Source: Chenopodium formosanum (taxonomy: Eukaryota; Streptophyta; Magnoliopsida; Caryophyllales; Amaranthaceae). Taken from it: a DNA stretch of 64,000 nt. Below the pieces are notes generated by a model, which saw only the letters and a list, made by a program, of their open reading frames with translations, was not told where the DNA came from and searched no databases. Position 1 is the first letter of the stretch. Each line of letters starts with the position of its first letter. Positions 11,701 to 25,200 of the stretch are shown in pieces. The stretch spans positions 542,501 through 606,500 of the forward strand of contig CM044860.1 of NCBI GenBank assembly GCA_024500155.1, given 5' to 3'. Both the position numbers and the translations under genes were made by a program.

Positions 11701-14700
11701 CCTCACAAACTTTTTGGTAATGAAAAAAGAGCATTTACATACATTTTCTCTTACCACAATTTCCTAAAGAAATTATATCTTTTTAATTTCTATCTCAAAC
11801 ATCATGATATTTTAAAACTAATATCATGCATTTGCTTATCACGTTATGATGTCAATTTTTCTCAATATACAAAAATTTTATGAAAAGTAACAACTTGGGG
11901 CGCTTGGGCTGAAGATGATGTTCTCATCTATTGATAGATACAGGGCCTTCAATTTGTTTTTTGCAACATGAATCTCTGTCAAGGTCTTGTACACGGTGAA
12001 TTTTTGGGAGATAAATATTTGCTTGCTCACATACTTCCTGTTTGTTTGTTCTACCTTTTTTTTTTATTTTGCAATGCCATGGTATGATCTTTCTAAACAT
12101 TACAGCTGTCCGGAAGCCCACCTGAATTTGATATCGCCAAACCATCTAGGCTTTTTATCCTGTAATATATCTTTAATTGAGGTTTATCCCACCTTATTTC
12201 TTATAGCTTGTGTCACTTTTATTTGATTAGTACTGTTGCAATTTGCAAGTGCAACAAATAGCCTCAGTCCTTTACTTTGTTTGCTTTCTCATGCTGGATC
12301 AATGCGGAAAGTTTAATGCAGATTATGCTAAAGAAATAAGGAAATGCGATGCAGTGACTGTTTGTGGGTTGTGCTCTTATATAATATCTGGGGATTCAGT
12401 TACGCAGTGCATAATTTGCATTTTCTTGTCAAGCAATGAAAACGTTATTGCATTGTTTTTATGACTTTATGCATCAAAATTAAGAATTTAATACCATGGT
12501 TGAATTTAGTACCAGCTTGTCAAGAGATTATTGTGTGCCATTCTTTATGTAGTGTCTAGCTTTCCTAATTATTCTGGTGTCCTAGAACGCTTATCCATTA
12601 GGATTATCTTAAAGTAAAGTACTGATGCTTTAAAAAGGAGCAGGGTGGAATACTGTGAATTATTTAAACTGTTGAGGGTTGTTATGATTGTTGTTTAGAA
12701 TATTGAATAAATGACTTGAATTTTAACGGCACAGATTCTGCTAAAGGGTTCTCATGCTGAAGAGTTGAAGAAGATCAAGTGCGTTGTACAGTGTGCTGTT
12801 GTAATGGCTTATCATTTCCTCCTGGAAACTTCCTTTCTTTTGGATCAGAAATCTATGTTCTCCACTATTGCCTCTGGAAAAGCTGCTGATATCTCATCAA
12901 CCAATGAACAGTCCACTTCTGTTGTCTCTGAAAAGGCCAGTATTCCACATAGTGAGGAGCCTAGTCTAGGTGATTTTCCGGAAGATGGAGTACAGGTTCT
13001 CATCTCCAATGGTGATGATCAGGTGTCTTCTTATGAGCGAGAACCCCCTGCCCATGATATTCTGGCTTCCAATGAGCTTCAAGAGGGAGAGTCCTTTCAC
13101 GTCAAGGAGTTCACTGCCAAAGATGCTGAGATTGCTTCTCCCCGTGGATCTCATGACAAACTTTCCCATAATATGCAGTTTGCAGCTGACTGCCAGTTGT
13201 CTCCCAAACTCTCTGTTGCATCAACATCATTCTCAAATGCACCAGAGATACTTTCAACTGTCTCCCCAGCTACTTATGAGCACATGTCTACTTACGTGGA
13301 CTTGAATGGGAGGGAACTTGAAGCTCAAACTGCAGTCTCAATTCCCGTGTCACCCACTGAAGATCCTGCCGAGCGATCTGATATAGAGGCAAAGAAAATG
13401 GCCAAAGAAGACAATTCCATGTATAATGATTCCCAGCTAGTGTCCACTTCCTCTATGGCCGAGGGCGAAGCAAAGGGACCAGTAAATGATGGCGAAGAGA
13501 GCATCACTGCAAAGGATGAAATCAGCAGTGTTTTGGATTCTGAGAGTATCTTGGTTTTGATGTCTAGACGAAATGCTATAAAAGGGACTATTTGCGAGCA
13601 AAGCCATTTTTCTCAAATCAAATTTTACAGGACTTTTGATGTTCCCCTTGGGAAGTTCTTACGGAATAGTCTTTTCAATCAGGTTATATCCATTCTGCTG
13701 GACTGTTTTAGTAACTATCCTTTGTTGAATGTGCAACCTTGTTTTTTCTTAAAGGTTTTGCTCAGATTTTTGTGGTTGGTCTCTAAATGTTTTTTTGGGT
13801 GATTTATAGAACTACAAGTAAATCCTTTTGTACTAGTTTTAGCAGAGTGATATGTGAATGATGTGATTTCATTGTGAATTAATGAGAGAATTGCATTTTA
13901 AATTACTGGTGATATATTTCACTGATGCAGTGTAGTCTGATTCTTTATCTGTTTATTTCCATAAAGTTGGGTGTGTTGTATTTGAATGTGTATTTATATA
14001 TTTTGAATGCGAGCCTTACTGAATCTATTGAATGTGTAGGATCTTAATTGTGAGACATGTGGTCAAGGTCCTGAAGCTCATTACTACTATTATGTTCATC
14101 ACAGCAAGCAGCTCACTATACGAGTCAAACAACTTGGTGATAAGCATTTGCCTAGAAAGCCTGAAGGGAAACTTTGGATGTGGAGTCGTTGTAGTAAATG
14201 TGAACCTGATAAAGAGAAGGCAACCAAAAGAGTATTGATCTCTGATGCTGCACGTTGCTTGTCATTTGGCAAATTTTTGGAACTCAGCTTTTCAAGTCAT
14301 TCTTCATTTAATAGGCTTGCTAGCTGTGGGCATTCCTTTCAGAAGGACTTCCTCTACTTTTTTGGGTATAAGTTCTGTCCTATATGCTTAATTTTTGCTT
14401 ACTTATTTTCCCTATTGTACACTCTTGTTTGGTTTTGTGGTATCAGTTACTAAGATAGAGCCCTTTTAATTACATTTAGAAACAAAATCCTATTTCAACT
14501 CAGAACTCTTTCTAATGGTGGTGATACACTTTATCCTTGTTTTGGTTAGTTTACTGGATGCATTAAGGAAAAACTTTTTCAGCCCTGAACTCTTAGAAAA
14601 GCTCTTTCTAATGGTTGGAAATGCAAGTATCTGGCTTGAAACTTTGTTTAAAAAGTGTATTCAAATGTCATTGTTTCTGTTTCGACTGTAAATACGATCA

Positions 14701-17700
14701 TTCGCTGTTCTATATGATCTTCTGATTTTTTACATGACTTGCAGTCTGGGCTCTATGGTTGCTATGTTTCAGTACTCTCGTCTTGCATTATATACCGTTT
14801 CTGTGCCAGCCCACAAGTTGGAGTTCAATAGTTTAATTGACAGAGACTGGCTCCAATCTGATATTGGGACGGTATGCCCTTTCTTTTCTAAGATTCTGTA
14901 TGGAAGAAAGGTGCCAAATGGTTTCTTCTGTATGATTTAATTAGTTTCCTTCCCTCTATTCCTTGCAGGTCTACACTTCAGGGCTATTGCTTTTTAATGA
15001 ACTTGAAAAATACTTGAAAAAAATCGAACCTCGCTTTTCTGGCTGGAATCTGGTTCTTAATGGATATTCAAAAGGGTTTGCTGACGTTGTAGACATGTTG
15101 AAGCTGGAAAAATCTGAATTTGAAGTAAGTTTTCTTTTACATGCATGTGATCTTTCATGTATCATGAATTCCTGATCTGTGCTCGCTCCTTTAGTGGATA
15201 TTTGGGAATCATTCTTCTTCTTCTTCATCATCATTGTTTTCATCTTCTTTTTTCTATTTAGTCATCCCAGTTAGTGTTAGCCTTAATTATGCACTCACTC
15301 ATGTTAAGGCACTTGGATGTAGACCGTGTAGTGCATCACTGCATTCCAAAGATCCAAACTAAGGTGGTTATCTTATTATTGTGAAAAACAGGAGAACTTT
15401 AAAAATAAGAATGAAGATTCACATGACTCTGTCCATAAACTTCTGAGCATGAACCGACTTCGATGGGAAATTCTGCTTGAAGCATGTGTTTGGGACCGGC
15501 GTTTGCAGTCACTACTTTCTTCCCAGTCTACTGTTACTGGCAATAATGAAGTGGCGCAGAGGCAACTGGGTTTGAAGGAGGATGGCTTCCCTGGAGAAGT
15601 GATTGAAGGGTCTAAGACAGCTGCAGAAACAGCACAAAAGCAAATGCTGTTGGAAAAGCACAGATCTGGAACAGAGGGTGAAATGATACAAAAGATTGCT
15701 GATAATGATTCGCAAGCGCTTGTGGATTCTGAAAAAGAGCATAGTAACGGGACAGTGGAAACTACTACTAAGGTGATGGAAAGACAAACTGGGTCAAACA
15801 ATGGAGGTGCTGAAGAATTTGGAGTGCAGAGAACTGAAGATGGCCATTCCGATTTAAAGATTGAGAATGAAGCTATTGCACAAGGTGATGACAGAACTTC
15901 TGAGAATCCTAATGATGTAGAGGTCCAAATTGAGATGGTTGCAGAAACAGAAAATCATTCAGATAAGGAATTTCCAAATGAGGGAATGCTTGTAGGCTGT
16001 GGAGAGCAAGACTTGATAAGCTTGCCCATTGTCGAGGAGAATACTGAGATGCCACCCTCAGGCGATTTAGTCTCAAGTATATCACTGTCTCAAGAGTCTA
16101 ATGGGAGCACACTTCCTTCCCAGCTTCATTCTGATGAGAATACTCAACAGGACAGTGTTTCACTGTCTAGCCATCTGTCGGAAGATAGAAGCATATCCAT
16201 TGATGCAGATAAGGAAGATAGTAGTTGCTCTGCTGATGGAGAGGTATCTGAAACTACAACTTCTCATCTGCTGAAGTTAGACTCCCCGTGGTGGAATCCA
16301 TTTAAACAAACTCGAGATGAGTGCATGGAGGATCTTCTGGAAGGCCGCCCGTCTAAATTTGGTCACTTGCCCAAATTTGAACTGCTACACTCTCCTGACT
16401 TCTTGCCTACAGTATCTCAAGTAATTATTGATGAGGGTACCAGGATTCACATGCCTCTCAGAGATGGTGACTTCATTGTATCGGATTTTGATGGTGAAAT
16501 CTCAAGCTCCGTCGCTTGTGCGTTGGCCTTAATTGAAATTTCAACCCCTCCAGCATCAGTTAGAGATGAATATACTTCTCTGAAACGTGCTGTATCTGAG
16601 CCTTGGCCTTTGAGCAGCTTTCATGATCCAGATTTTATTCATTCTTCATCAAGCATGACTTTCACAGAATCTCATTTATCCACCATTGACAGCTTGAATC
16701 GAGTGGATTCTCTTGTTTCTTATGGGCGAGTGTACAATGAAGTTACTCTAGGCATTGAAAAGTATCCTGTGAAGGGAAAATATTCAGTAGTTATTATACA
16801 TCCCACTGAATTCCGCGATCTTCGGGATCGATGCTGCCCATCAGAACTTGATTATATTGCTTCCCTTAGTCGCTGTAAGATTTGGGATGCCAAAGGTGGG
16901 AAGAGCAAGTCTGTCTTTGCCAAAACACTTGATGAGAGGCTTATTGTCAAGGAAATTAAGAAGACTGAATTTGAGTCGTTCATGAAGTTTTCCAATGAGT
17001 ATTTTAAGCACATGAAAGAATCTGTTTACTCTGGGAATCAGACTTGCCTTGCGAAAATTCTGGGAATTTATCAGGTTCTTACGAATACATTTCTACATGG
17101 TTTCATCCTTGCTTTTATGCATGGACAGATTTTAATCTTTGCTTCCATGTTTGCAGGTCACTATTAGAAATCCCAAGAGCGGCAAAGAGACAAAACATGA
17201 TCTCATGGTTCAGGAGAACCTTTCTTTTGGCAGGAACATTACTCGTCAGTATGATTTAAAGGGTGCATTGCATGCTCGTTTCACCACAACTGCTGATGGT
17301 GCAGGAGATGTTCTATTGGACCAGAATTTTGTGAATGACATGAATTCATCACCTTTATATGTTGGCCAGAAAGCCAAGAGACTTCTACAACGAGCTGTCT
17401 GGAATGACACAACATTTCTCAAAGTAAGTTCTGATGATCTCCATAGTATCTTATTCTGGTTGCACCCTCTACCCTCACACCACATGAATGCAGGATAGAA
17501 TGAATGTAATCTACAATTTTTTTTCTTTTCTTTTCTCTTTTATTTTTTTTTATTATATATGTCGAGTTACCTAGACTCTGCTCTCTTTACCTGATTTTGG
17601 ACTAAATTGAAATGAAAAATCTGATTTTTGCTTATTAGAACTGAATTTTACTGCTAATAGCCGCTTTTCATCAATTTAAAATGATCTACGCTGGTTGTAC

Positions 17701-17731
<31 letters not shown>

Positions 17732-18258
17732 CTTTGTTCAGTTAAAGCTATTTTTCATTGGTGAAAGTTGACATTTACTAACATTTATCTTTAGGGATTA
17801 GATGGTTAGGGCCTTATGGTGTACCTTTTGTTTCTGATCACTCTTTCGTACTTTTGTGGCAGAATATAGGAGTCATGGATTATTCTTTACTGGTGGGGGT
17901 TGATAGGCAACGCCGAGAGCTGATATGTGGGATCATAGATTATCTAAGACAATACACTTGGGATAAGCAATTTGAAACATGGGTGAAGTCATCTCTTGTT
18001 GTTCCCAAGAATTCCTCACCAACCATTATCTCACCGCAAGAATATAAGAAAAGGTTTAGGAAGTTCATGGACACTCATTTCCTGACTGTCCCAGATCACT
18101 GGTGCTCTAACAGATCTTCCAATCCTTGCAAACTTTGTGGCGTCAAAGTTCATGATATATCTGTCACAAAGTCAGAGAAGCAGAAGGAGGAGCTAAATGG
18201 TGTTCCAACCCAAGAGAAGCGCAAGGAGGAGCTAGATAGTCTTCCAACCCAAGATTAG
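8702..18258 (+). CDS. FAB1D: FYVE-less 1-phosphatidylinositol-3-phosphate 5-kinase, FAB1D-like
   Basis: Phosphorylates PI3P to PI(3,5)P2 on endosomal and vacuolar membranes (family knowledge). Coding exons, all with GT-AG borders and phase-consistent joins: 8702-8921, 9002-9038, 9177-9779, 10171-10324, 10425-10766, 12735-13682, 14040-14365, 14745-14871, 14969-15124, 15392-17074, 17157-17423, 17863-18258; 1752 aa. Domains: acidic N-terminus without a FYVE finger; chaperonin-like CCT region about 285-500 (VILVEKSASRAVMEK, LGCTILLKGSHAEE); Cys-rich domain about 769-915 (CETCGQGPEAHYYYYVHH); PIP-kinase core about 1415-1725 with DLKG at about 1565, MDYSLLVGVD at about 1626 and GIIDYLRQYTWDK. The usual DLKGS is DLKGA here. 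The C-terminal SSLVVPKN...VPDHW stretch resembles FAB1D more than FAB1C, but it is longer than I recall for Arabidopsis FAB1D, so the paralog label is tentative. The kinase family call is firm. Confidence 0.88.
10767..12734 (+). other. Longest intron of FAB1D-like gene (1968 bp)
   Basis: Donor ACA|GTAAGT, acceptor GGCACAG|ATT, phase 0. It contains AT-rich sequence and short chance open frames, with no transposon ends that I can identify. Confidence 0.8.
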
Positions 18259-19121
18259 CTCAATATTCTTTACTCATTTGCACCGTAATTTTGTTTTTCC
18301 CTTTTTTTTACAGTAAAATTGAAACTGTACATAGATTGTTACTGCTGCTGCACATAACAACCGGTTATACTGCGATTATTTAGCAGATAACTGGGTATAT
18401 GTTATGTTAGAATTAGGCCAACTGTGTGCAGATTGAGCTATATACGTATGAAAATTTTGTAAATTCTGTAGCAAGCTGCGGTTATGACGACAAAGCATAT
18501 ATTTGGAGCTTTGATAATGCTGAAGCTGAAAACTACTATACTGAAACTATTTTTTTATACCGAATACTATTTTTGTTCCTGTGAACAGTTGAATGTTGAA
18601 CATTGGTATCCTGATTCCTGATCGTCTGATACAAGAAGATAATTGTTTGTATGTTGCTTCTTTAATATGCTTATTTTATCCAAAAATATGAAGCTCTTCC
18701 TAATTGTTAATTGAGGGCTTTTTACCTCAATAATGAAAGTCTTCTTACCTCAATATCTAATTTATGGTCTATGAAGGAGTCGAGTGTTGGTTGATCAATC
18801 TTCGTTATATGTTAGAATTAAGGCAACTGCGTGCAGGTTTTCACTCTTAACAGGCGTTTCTGCGATCTAGCTTTTCAGACGTTTTTTCTGAACTCAAGGC
18901 AGTGTAGGTGGATTAAGCTTATGTAATCCATTAAAAACTGAAACAAATTTCTTCACAGCGAAGTCAAAGAGGAACAATTTGTATTATGCGACCAATAAGG
19001 TTCTTGCCTATTCCGTAAATAACGGAAAGGTATAATTTATTTCTAAAACAATGAGATTCTTGATTGAGCAGAAAGCAAGGATGCTCAAACATAAAAAAAA
19101 AAAAAACTAGAAGTCTTTTAA
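18259..19121. other. Intergenic/3' UTR between FAB1D-like and DMP-like genes
   Basis: Holds the FAB1D-like 3' UTR and a short duplicated motif (TATGTTAGAATTA followed by GGC(C)AACTG, near 18398 and 18809). No gene is visible. Confidence 0.6.
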
Positions 19122-19125
19122 ATGG

Positions 19126-19787
19126 ATGACTTGTGCCTCAGCAATACATGCAAAAATGGATGAATCAATCAATGCTGCTCTACTGGCAGCTGATGAATCT
19201 GATAACTCTAATTCCTTGGATGATGGCATAGATGAACGGCATTGCATGTATATTCTCAATGCCATCCTTAGCGGCACTGCTCGGCTCAATGTTCTTCTGC
19301 CCAGTATTACGATTTTAGCTTACACTATCTTTACTCCTCTCCTGACAAATGATGGCAAGTGCAGTACTCTAGACAGATGGCTCATGGGCAGTTTCTGGGC
19401 ACTTTGTTCTGTGTCCTGCATCTTCTTCTCCATAACTGATAGCTTCAGAGCTGCAAATGGGAGGTTATACTATGGTGTAGCAACCATCAGAGGAATATGG
19501 ACCTTCAACGGAGGCCGGAAGAGCCCCTCATTCCATCTGATTACAAGCTGAGATGGTCAGATCTTTTCCATACACTGCTGTCGGTTATTGCATTTCTGAC
19601 TTTTGCTGCACTACACAATGATGTTCAGCAATGTTATTACCCTGCAATTCCAAGAAAAGTGACCAACACTGTTCCTTTGGTCGTTGGATTTGTAGTAAGT
19701 GTTTTATTTGTTTTGTTTCCTAGTAAAAGAAGGGGTATCTGCCATCCCTTTCTGCTACAGAAACATCCCCTGTATTTGCAACCTTGA
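19126..19787 (+). pseudogene. DMP (DUF679) membrane protein gene with one frameshift
   Basis: DMP proteins are small plant membrane proteins with four transmembrane segments. The first part (ATG 19126, or more likely 19156, to about 19515) carries LPSITILAYTIFTPLL, the hallmark LLTNDGKCSTLD, a second hydrophobic helix and TDSFRAANGRLYYGVATIRG. After IWTFN the meaning jumps to another frame and continues from about 19510 to 19787 with PSDYKLRWSDLFHTLLSV, AALHNDVQQCYYP and the fourth helix ending LFPSKRRGI. The shift is equivalent to a lost base (or two gained) between about 19500 and 19520. DMP genes are normally intronless and nothing here looks like an intron. Everything else is well conserved, so a recent pseudogene or an assembly error is plausible. 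Confidence 0.8.
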
Positions 19788-20041
19788 GATGAAAAAATCA
19801 GCTTACTACACCATTCGTGCATCATTAATTGTTTGAATATCAATGCACTTTTACATGTCAATAATAACTATACCAAAAGTAATAACAGTCGTTCATAACA
19901 TTAGAAGACTACGGAATAACAGTATCTGGGAGAAATTCCTTTGATTGCAAATCAACAACGAATGATTCTCATTACATTAGTCAAAATAATATGTATGAGG
20001 GAATTGTAAGAAAAAAGCCACAAAAGGGTTTACATATAACA

Positions 20042-23000
20042 TCAGATACATTGGCAGCGAAGTGGAATCGAAACACCAGGTGGTTTTCTTCTATCTCGAA
20101 CTATAGCTTCCTTCACCATTTGCAGCTTTTGGTAAACCTTTTTCCAAATTTGATTCACTGCTCCATTTGGTAGAATTGGACCAATACCACCAGGATGGCC
20201 ATTATCATACATGAACATTGGCTGAACTAGAGCCATGTTTCTGCGAAAATTTTCTCTTTGCTTCTTAGAAATGCTTTGAAGATGAGATACAAGCCATTTT
20301 GATTGCAGTGCATCATTTTCAGACACAAAAACTGAAAAGTCTGAATAATCAATCATCCCTTCAAATGGCAATTCAATTCTGTCACTGACAATGACAGGAA
20401 TACATAAACTTTGAATGGCGTCAAAAAGGCGGCATGATGTTGGTGTATCTCCAGCAGGATGTAAACAAAACTCGGAGGTTCTCATCCCTTTAATCGATTG
20501 CTCTTTACCAGTGGCATTGGGGAAACCTTCCTCCATAACTACCCCAGGTTCATTTACTAGCAAGTCCCATAATCTCTCTCGAACTACACCTCCCTGCATA
20601 CAAGAATTTTCTTCAGGTCAGAGAATGTTCCGTAATGCTTATTGGCATTTGGTTGGGGGGAACATATCTTCCTCTAAGTTGTCATTTGGGAAAAATATTT
20701 CAATTTTATGAGAAAAATGGTTGATATTCTGCAAATTGTCAAGATCTCAATACCCAAAGATTATGTCCTTAAAGTCTTTCCCCCCAATAAGTATAAAACC
20801 TGATGAAGATATTTTGGGCATTTGAAATATGTTCCAACCAAACCATGAATGACACAATGGAACTTATGGCTATAAAAGAAAAACCAATAAATAAATAATG
20901 AATAAACAATGAATAGAATACTGACCCTATGCCTATGTTTTGCTCCTTTAAAGTAAAGAAGAGTACGCCGTGGTTGGTCTTCTGATAAGCGCAATACAGG
21001 GAGCAGATGGGTGTATGGAACAATCACATCCTTCAGCAAAGAAACTTGTGTATGTTGAATCCTTTCCGTTGAGTTGCCATTGGATGACTTTGCGTCAAGT
21101 CTATACCACCCACCAAAGTCTACAACAAGAAGTATGGCTGGGGCAATCTCATCTCTAACATGCCACATTGCAACAGGGTCTGCCAAATAATGCTTCAAGG
21201 TTTAAAACAACCTGAGAATCCAGACACTAAACCATAAGCTGCTAAAGCACACAGCACTACTTGTATGTTATTGTTTCTATACAGTAATGACGTGAAAAAA
21301 AGATCATAAAATTGGCTATCAGGATCAAAAATAGGACTGAGCAGTTGACCATTATGAAACCAAGTAAAAAACCACAAATCATGCATGAAAAATTATTTTA
21401 AATTACTAAGGGAAGATCTAAAAAAGAGAGAGAGGAGAAAATTCCACCCGACTTCTAAATTATTTTTGCAACAAAGAGCCATGCTGAAGGCAATTTAAGG
21501 GCTATCCCAATGGTAACAGCAATGAACTACGTCAAATCCGGCACTTCTCAGGCAAAAAGATATATCACACATAATAGGCTTATACACAAGACTGGCAAAT
21601 TATTTCAAGGAAAATTAGAGGGAATTACATCAAGTTCAAACAACAACCCAAGGCGGACAACATTGCATATCTACTTAACAATGTAGAAGAGACCTAAAAG
21701 GACAACATTGCATGATCTTCCCAAAGACAGAACATTTCTAGATAGAAAATTGAATGGCCTGATAGCCAGTGAGAGTTTGAGAGCACAGTTAAGTAGTAAA
21801 CACTGATGAGAATTGATAATCTAAGCAAGGGTCAAGAAAACTACACGGTGGGATAATAAACCCCTTGTATCCTAGGTGCCATTAGACCAGATCGCCAAAA
21901 AATAATCTTGATGGGCCTTGACACTTATTCCTTCCCAAGGAAAACACTAGCAGAAACCTTATTGGCTAGCATGACACCGATTACACTAAGCCCAACATTG
22001 ATACCAAAAAGAATGACTGATTTATGTAAACAATGAAGATTTCGAGAAAAGTTCACACAGAAGTGTCCACTGGTCTAACTAACCTCAAACAGATGACCAT
22101 AATCCTTTGTGGCACCAAATGTAAGTGATAAACAACAGTCATTTACTCATTTGAGATCTAACATCGGCTATTTGAACATTACTAAATATCCCATGGTTTA
22201 AAATATTGGCTCATACAAGGCAATTAGGTTAATAAGCCAAAAAATTGCCAAACAAAGGTTGCTTAAGTTGTAAGAGACTACTATTCAAAAAAAAAAAAAA
22301 AAGGTTGTAAGAGACTATTACATATTCAGCAAATACAGGTGATACAGCCATGAAGTACATGCAGTGAGTTGCAAGCATTTAATGACATCACAAATTCACA
22401 ATAAAATACACACTTTTATAATACACAATTCTTAAAAATCACATCTAATGAGACTGCTTATTTATAATCATGATTTAAATATCTCTCATAAAATCACTAT
22501 TACCACAAAATATAGTTGTTTTGGGTGTTTTTAGTCCCTCGGGAGAGTTACAGCTTGAAGATTGGTCCGGTGCGGCCTGTACCTGCAAAACAACGGAAAC
22601 TCCTGTTGGTTGGAGTTCCGCCTCCAACGGTCAAGTTAGAACGTGTAGGAGAGTAAAAGGTGCGGAAATAAAGGTGAGATCTTTACAGATCCCGAAATCA
22701 GGTGCTTTCTCTGATGATTGAGAGAATGCACGTGATGTAATAAATGATTGAATCAACTTGTCCCCAAAATGGGGAATCTCTCCCTATTTATAGGGTCATG
22801 GGAAAATGTGCCCTTATTCTAGGTCATGTGACCTAGATTTGGTGGGCTATGACAAGTCATGGGGAACTGGCCTGAAAGCCGTCATTCCTTGGTGTGACAG
22901 TGGTGTCCACGTGTCACTTCTCAATTGGCCTTTGCATAGACCGATATGGCGAGGACAAGTGTCCTAATACTGGCAGACACGTGTCGTGTTCTCAGGCCGC

Positions 23001-25163
23001 CACGTGGCAGGGTAATTTTACCCAAAACATTTGCCCCTGTCACAGAGGTGACGTGGCACGCCACGGGGCGTCTGTGACACATGTCAGCGTCTCATTTGGC
23101 GAAGCGAAGTTACTGTTCACCCTCTGGGGTAATATCGAGGCAACCCCCAAAAATTACCCCTCTATAAAAGGAAAGTCCACCCTCATTTTTCACGCATCTT
23201 GCGTTGAAATTTGAGAGGATTTTCTAGAGAATTTTTCACAAAAAAGTGTGTACTCTGCCGCTTGTTACTGTCCGACTGCACCAACCGGCTCGTTTCCAAG
23301 TCAACCGTACCTTTCTCAAGGTAACCGTCTGACTTTCTTTTGTTTGTTCTTTTAAAATTTTTCCGCCTGTGTTTGTCTTTTCTTTCAATAAAATGGTTTC
23401 TCAAACACATTCGGCACGGCCTAGAGTAGTTATCAGCCGGTCACCGGGGATGGCTGAATCTAGGACTAGGGGTGCCGTTTGCCCCATCCTTCCTTCGTCC
23501 CCGAATCCGACCGACTCTGTGTTTGTGCAGGACACTATGGCCAGAACGAAAAGAACTGCGAGGAGGGATGAGGGGGATGGCTCTATCAGGGTACCTCGAA
23601 ACGAGGTTTATTATGACAGGCCTGGAACCCCGAGTACTCCGGATGATTCTATTTTGGACTTACCGCCTGGTGAGCATGAGGCTGAATCTGACCAGGACTC
23701 TTCCCAATCTTTCTCCCTCTTATCCTTAAATTCTTCCTCAGACGGCTAACCTGACGAGGAGGCCGCTTCCCCTGAAAGGGATCAAGGTGAGGCGTCCTCT
23801 TCTCTTCAAAATGATTACACCCCCTACTTCACACACATCTCCCTTTCCACCCAAAAGACCATGCTAAAGGGGTTGGGCGAGTTTAGGGATATGTATGTTA
23901 TGGGGGCCGGCTATGAAGTCAAGGTGCCTGCCTTGACGGATGCTGTAGTCTGGCCCCTTAACCAGAGCTATCAGGACACTGCATTCAGCTGTTATGCCGC
24001 AGTGATCCAAGCGGGTCTTAGGTTTCCCCTAGATCCGGCCATTGAGGGTATCCTTGATGGGTACCGTCTGGGGATTTGGTAGCTCACCCCTAACTCATGG
24101 GTGAACATCCTGGGGTATGTGGCCGCCTGCAGGATGCAAAATGTTGAACCTGGCTTTGAGGCGTTTGCTTCCATGCATTATTTGAGCAAAGCCCCTCAGT
24201 CAGCCAGCCCTAGCTGATACACCCTTACAAGTAATAAGGGGTACATGATGACGCTTGGGAAGGAATCCAAGTGGAAGGATTGGAGGAACAAATTCTACAT
24301 CATTACCTCCCCTGATACCAGCCGGAATGCCAAGTTCAACTCTTGGAACCAGAACCCCTATCTCCTTGGCCAAAAGGCCTTACTGCCGCCTGTCACTGAA
24401 GAAGGATGGGATCAGATTCTTGATCCAGGTTTGTTTAAGGTGGAAGTACAGGCGGTAGAGGGGGGTCCTGAGAAGGAAATAAAATTCAGCAGCTACATCC
24501 CCCAGTATGAATGGCTCAAGGACCCGACCTATTTGGCCGCCCTGAGCTTAGAGAAAGGAAGAGGTGGGTAGACGGATGAGGGTCATATCATGCATACTTT
24601 ATTTTTGCAGAAATTTTGATGTTGTTTTCTAACCACCCATTCGGCCTTTTGCAGAAGAAGCAATGTCTCATCTCCCTCCCAGCAAGAAACCAAGCGGCTC
24701 CACCTCCGCCTACCGCCAGATGATGAACAAGAAGAGCCAACTCTTCAAACGGGAGCAACTTGAACATGTAAGTCTTCCCTTCATCTGGCCCTTAGTCATC
24801 CGGCCTCAATTATAACTTTTACTTAGCATATTTTTTACTAACTTTGTGAATTTCTCTTGTACAGGAGGGCTCAGTGAAGCCTCCTGTAGTCCCTGGGGTT
24901 AATCTCAAACCCCCCAAGCGGACTGCCGAGGAGACGCTTGCAAAACGCTCCCGGAAGACTGTGGCCCATAAACCCTCCGCCAGCAACTCCGGATCGCATC
25001 CCTCCACAGGCGGCAAATCGCCGGCTGCTCTCTCCGCTTTCAAGGAGGCGTCCGAATCCAAGGATTCGCCGTCTGCTGGAGAAAGCACCCCTGGCAGGCG
25101 CCAAGGCAAGCAGGTCCAGCACCCCTGGTTGTCATTTCAGGTACTTGACTTCTCACTTTCTCT

Positions 25164-25200
<37 letters not shown>

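Noticed and set aside
15376..15801. 141-codon minus-strand frame
   Set aside because: Shadow of the large FAB1D-like exon; its translation has no family features and the plus-strand exon is well supported.
24819..25122. Minus-strand open frames across the low-complexity block
   Set aside because: Shadows of the plus-strand Ser/Lys/Pro-rich block of the antisense gene; codon pattern and splice borders favour the plus strand.
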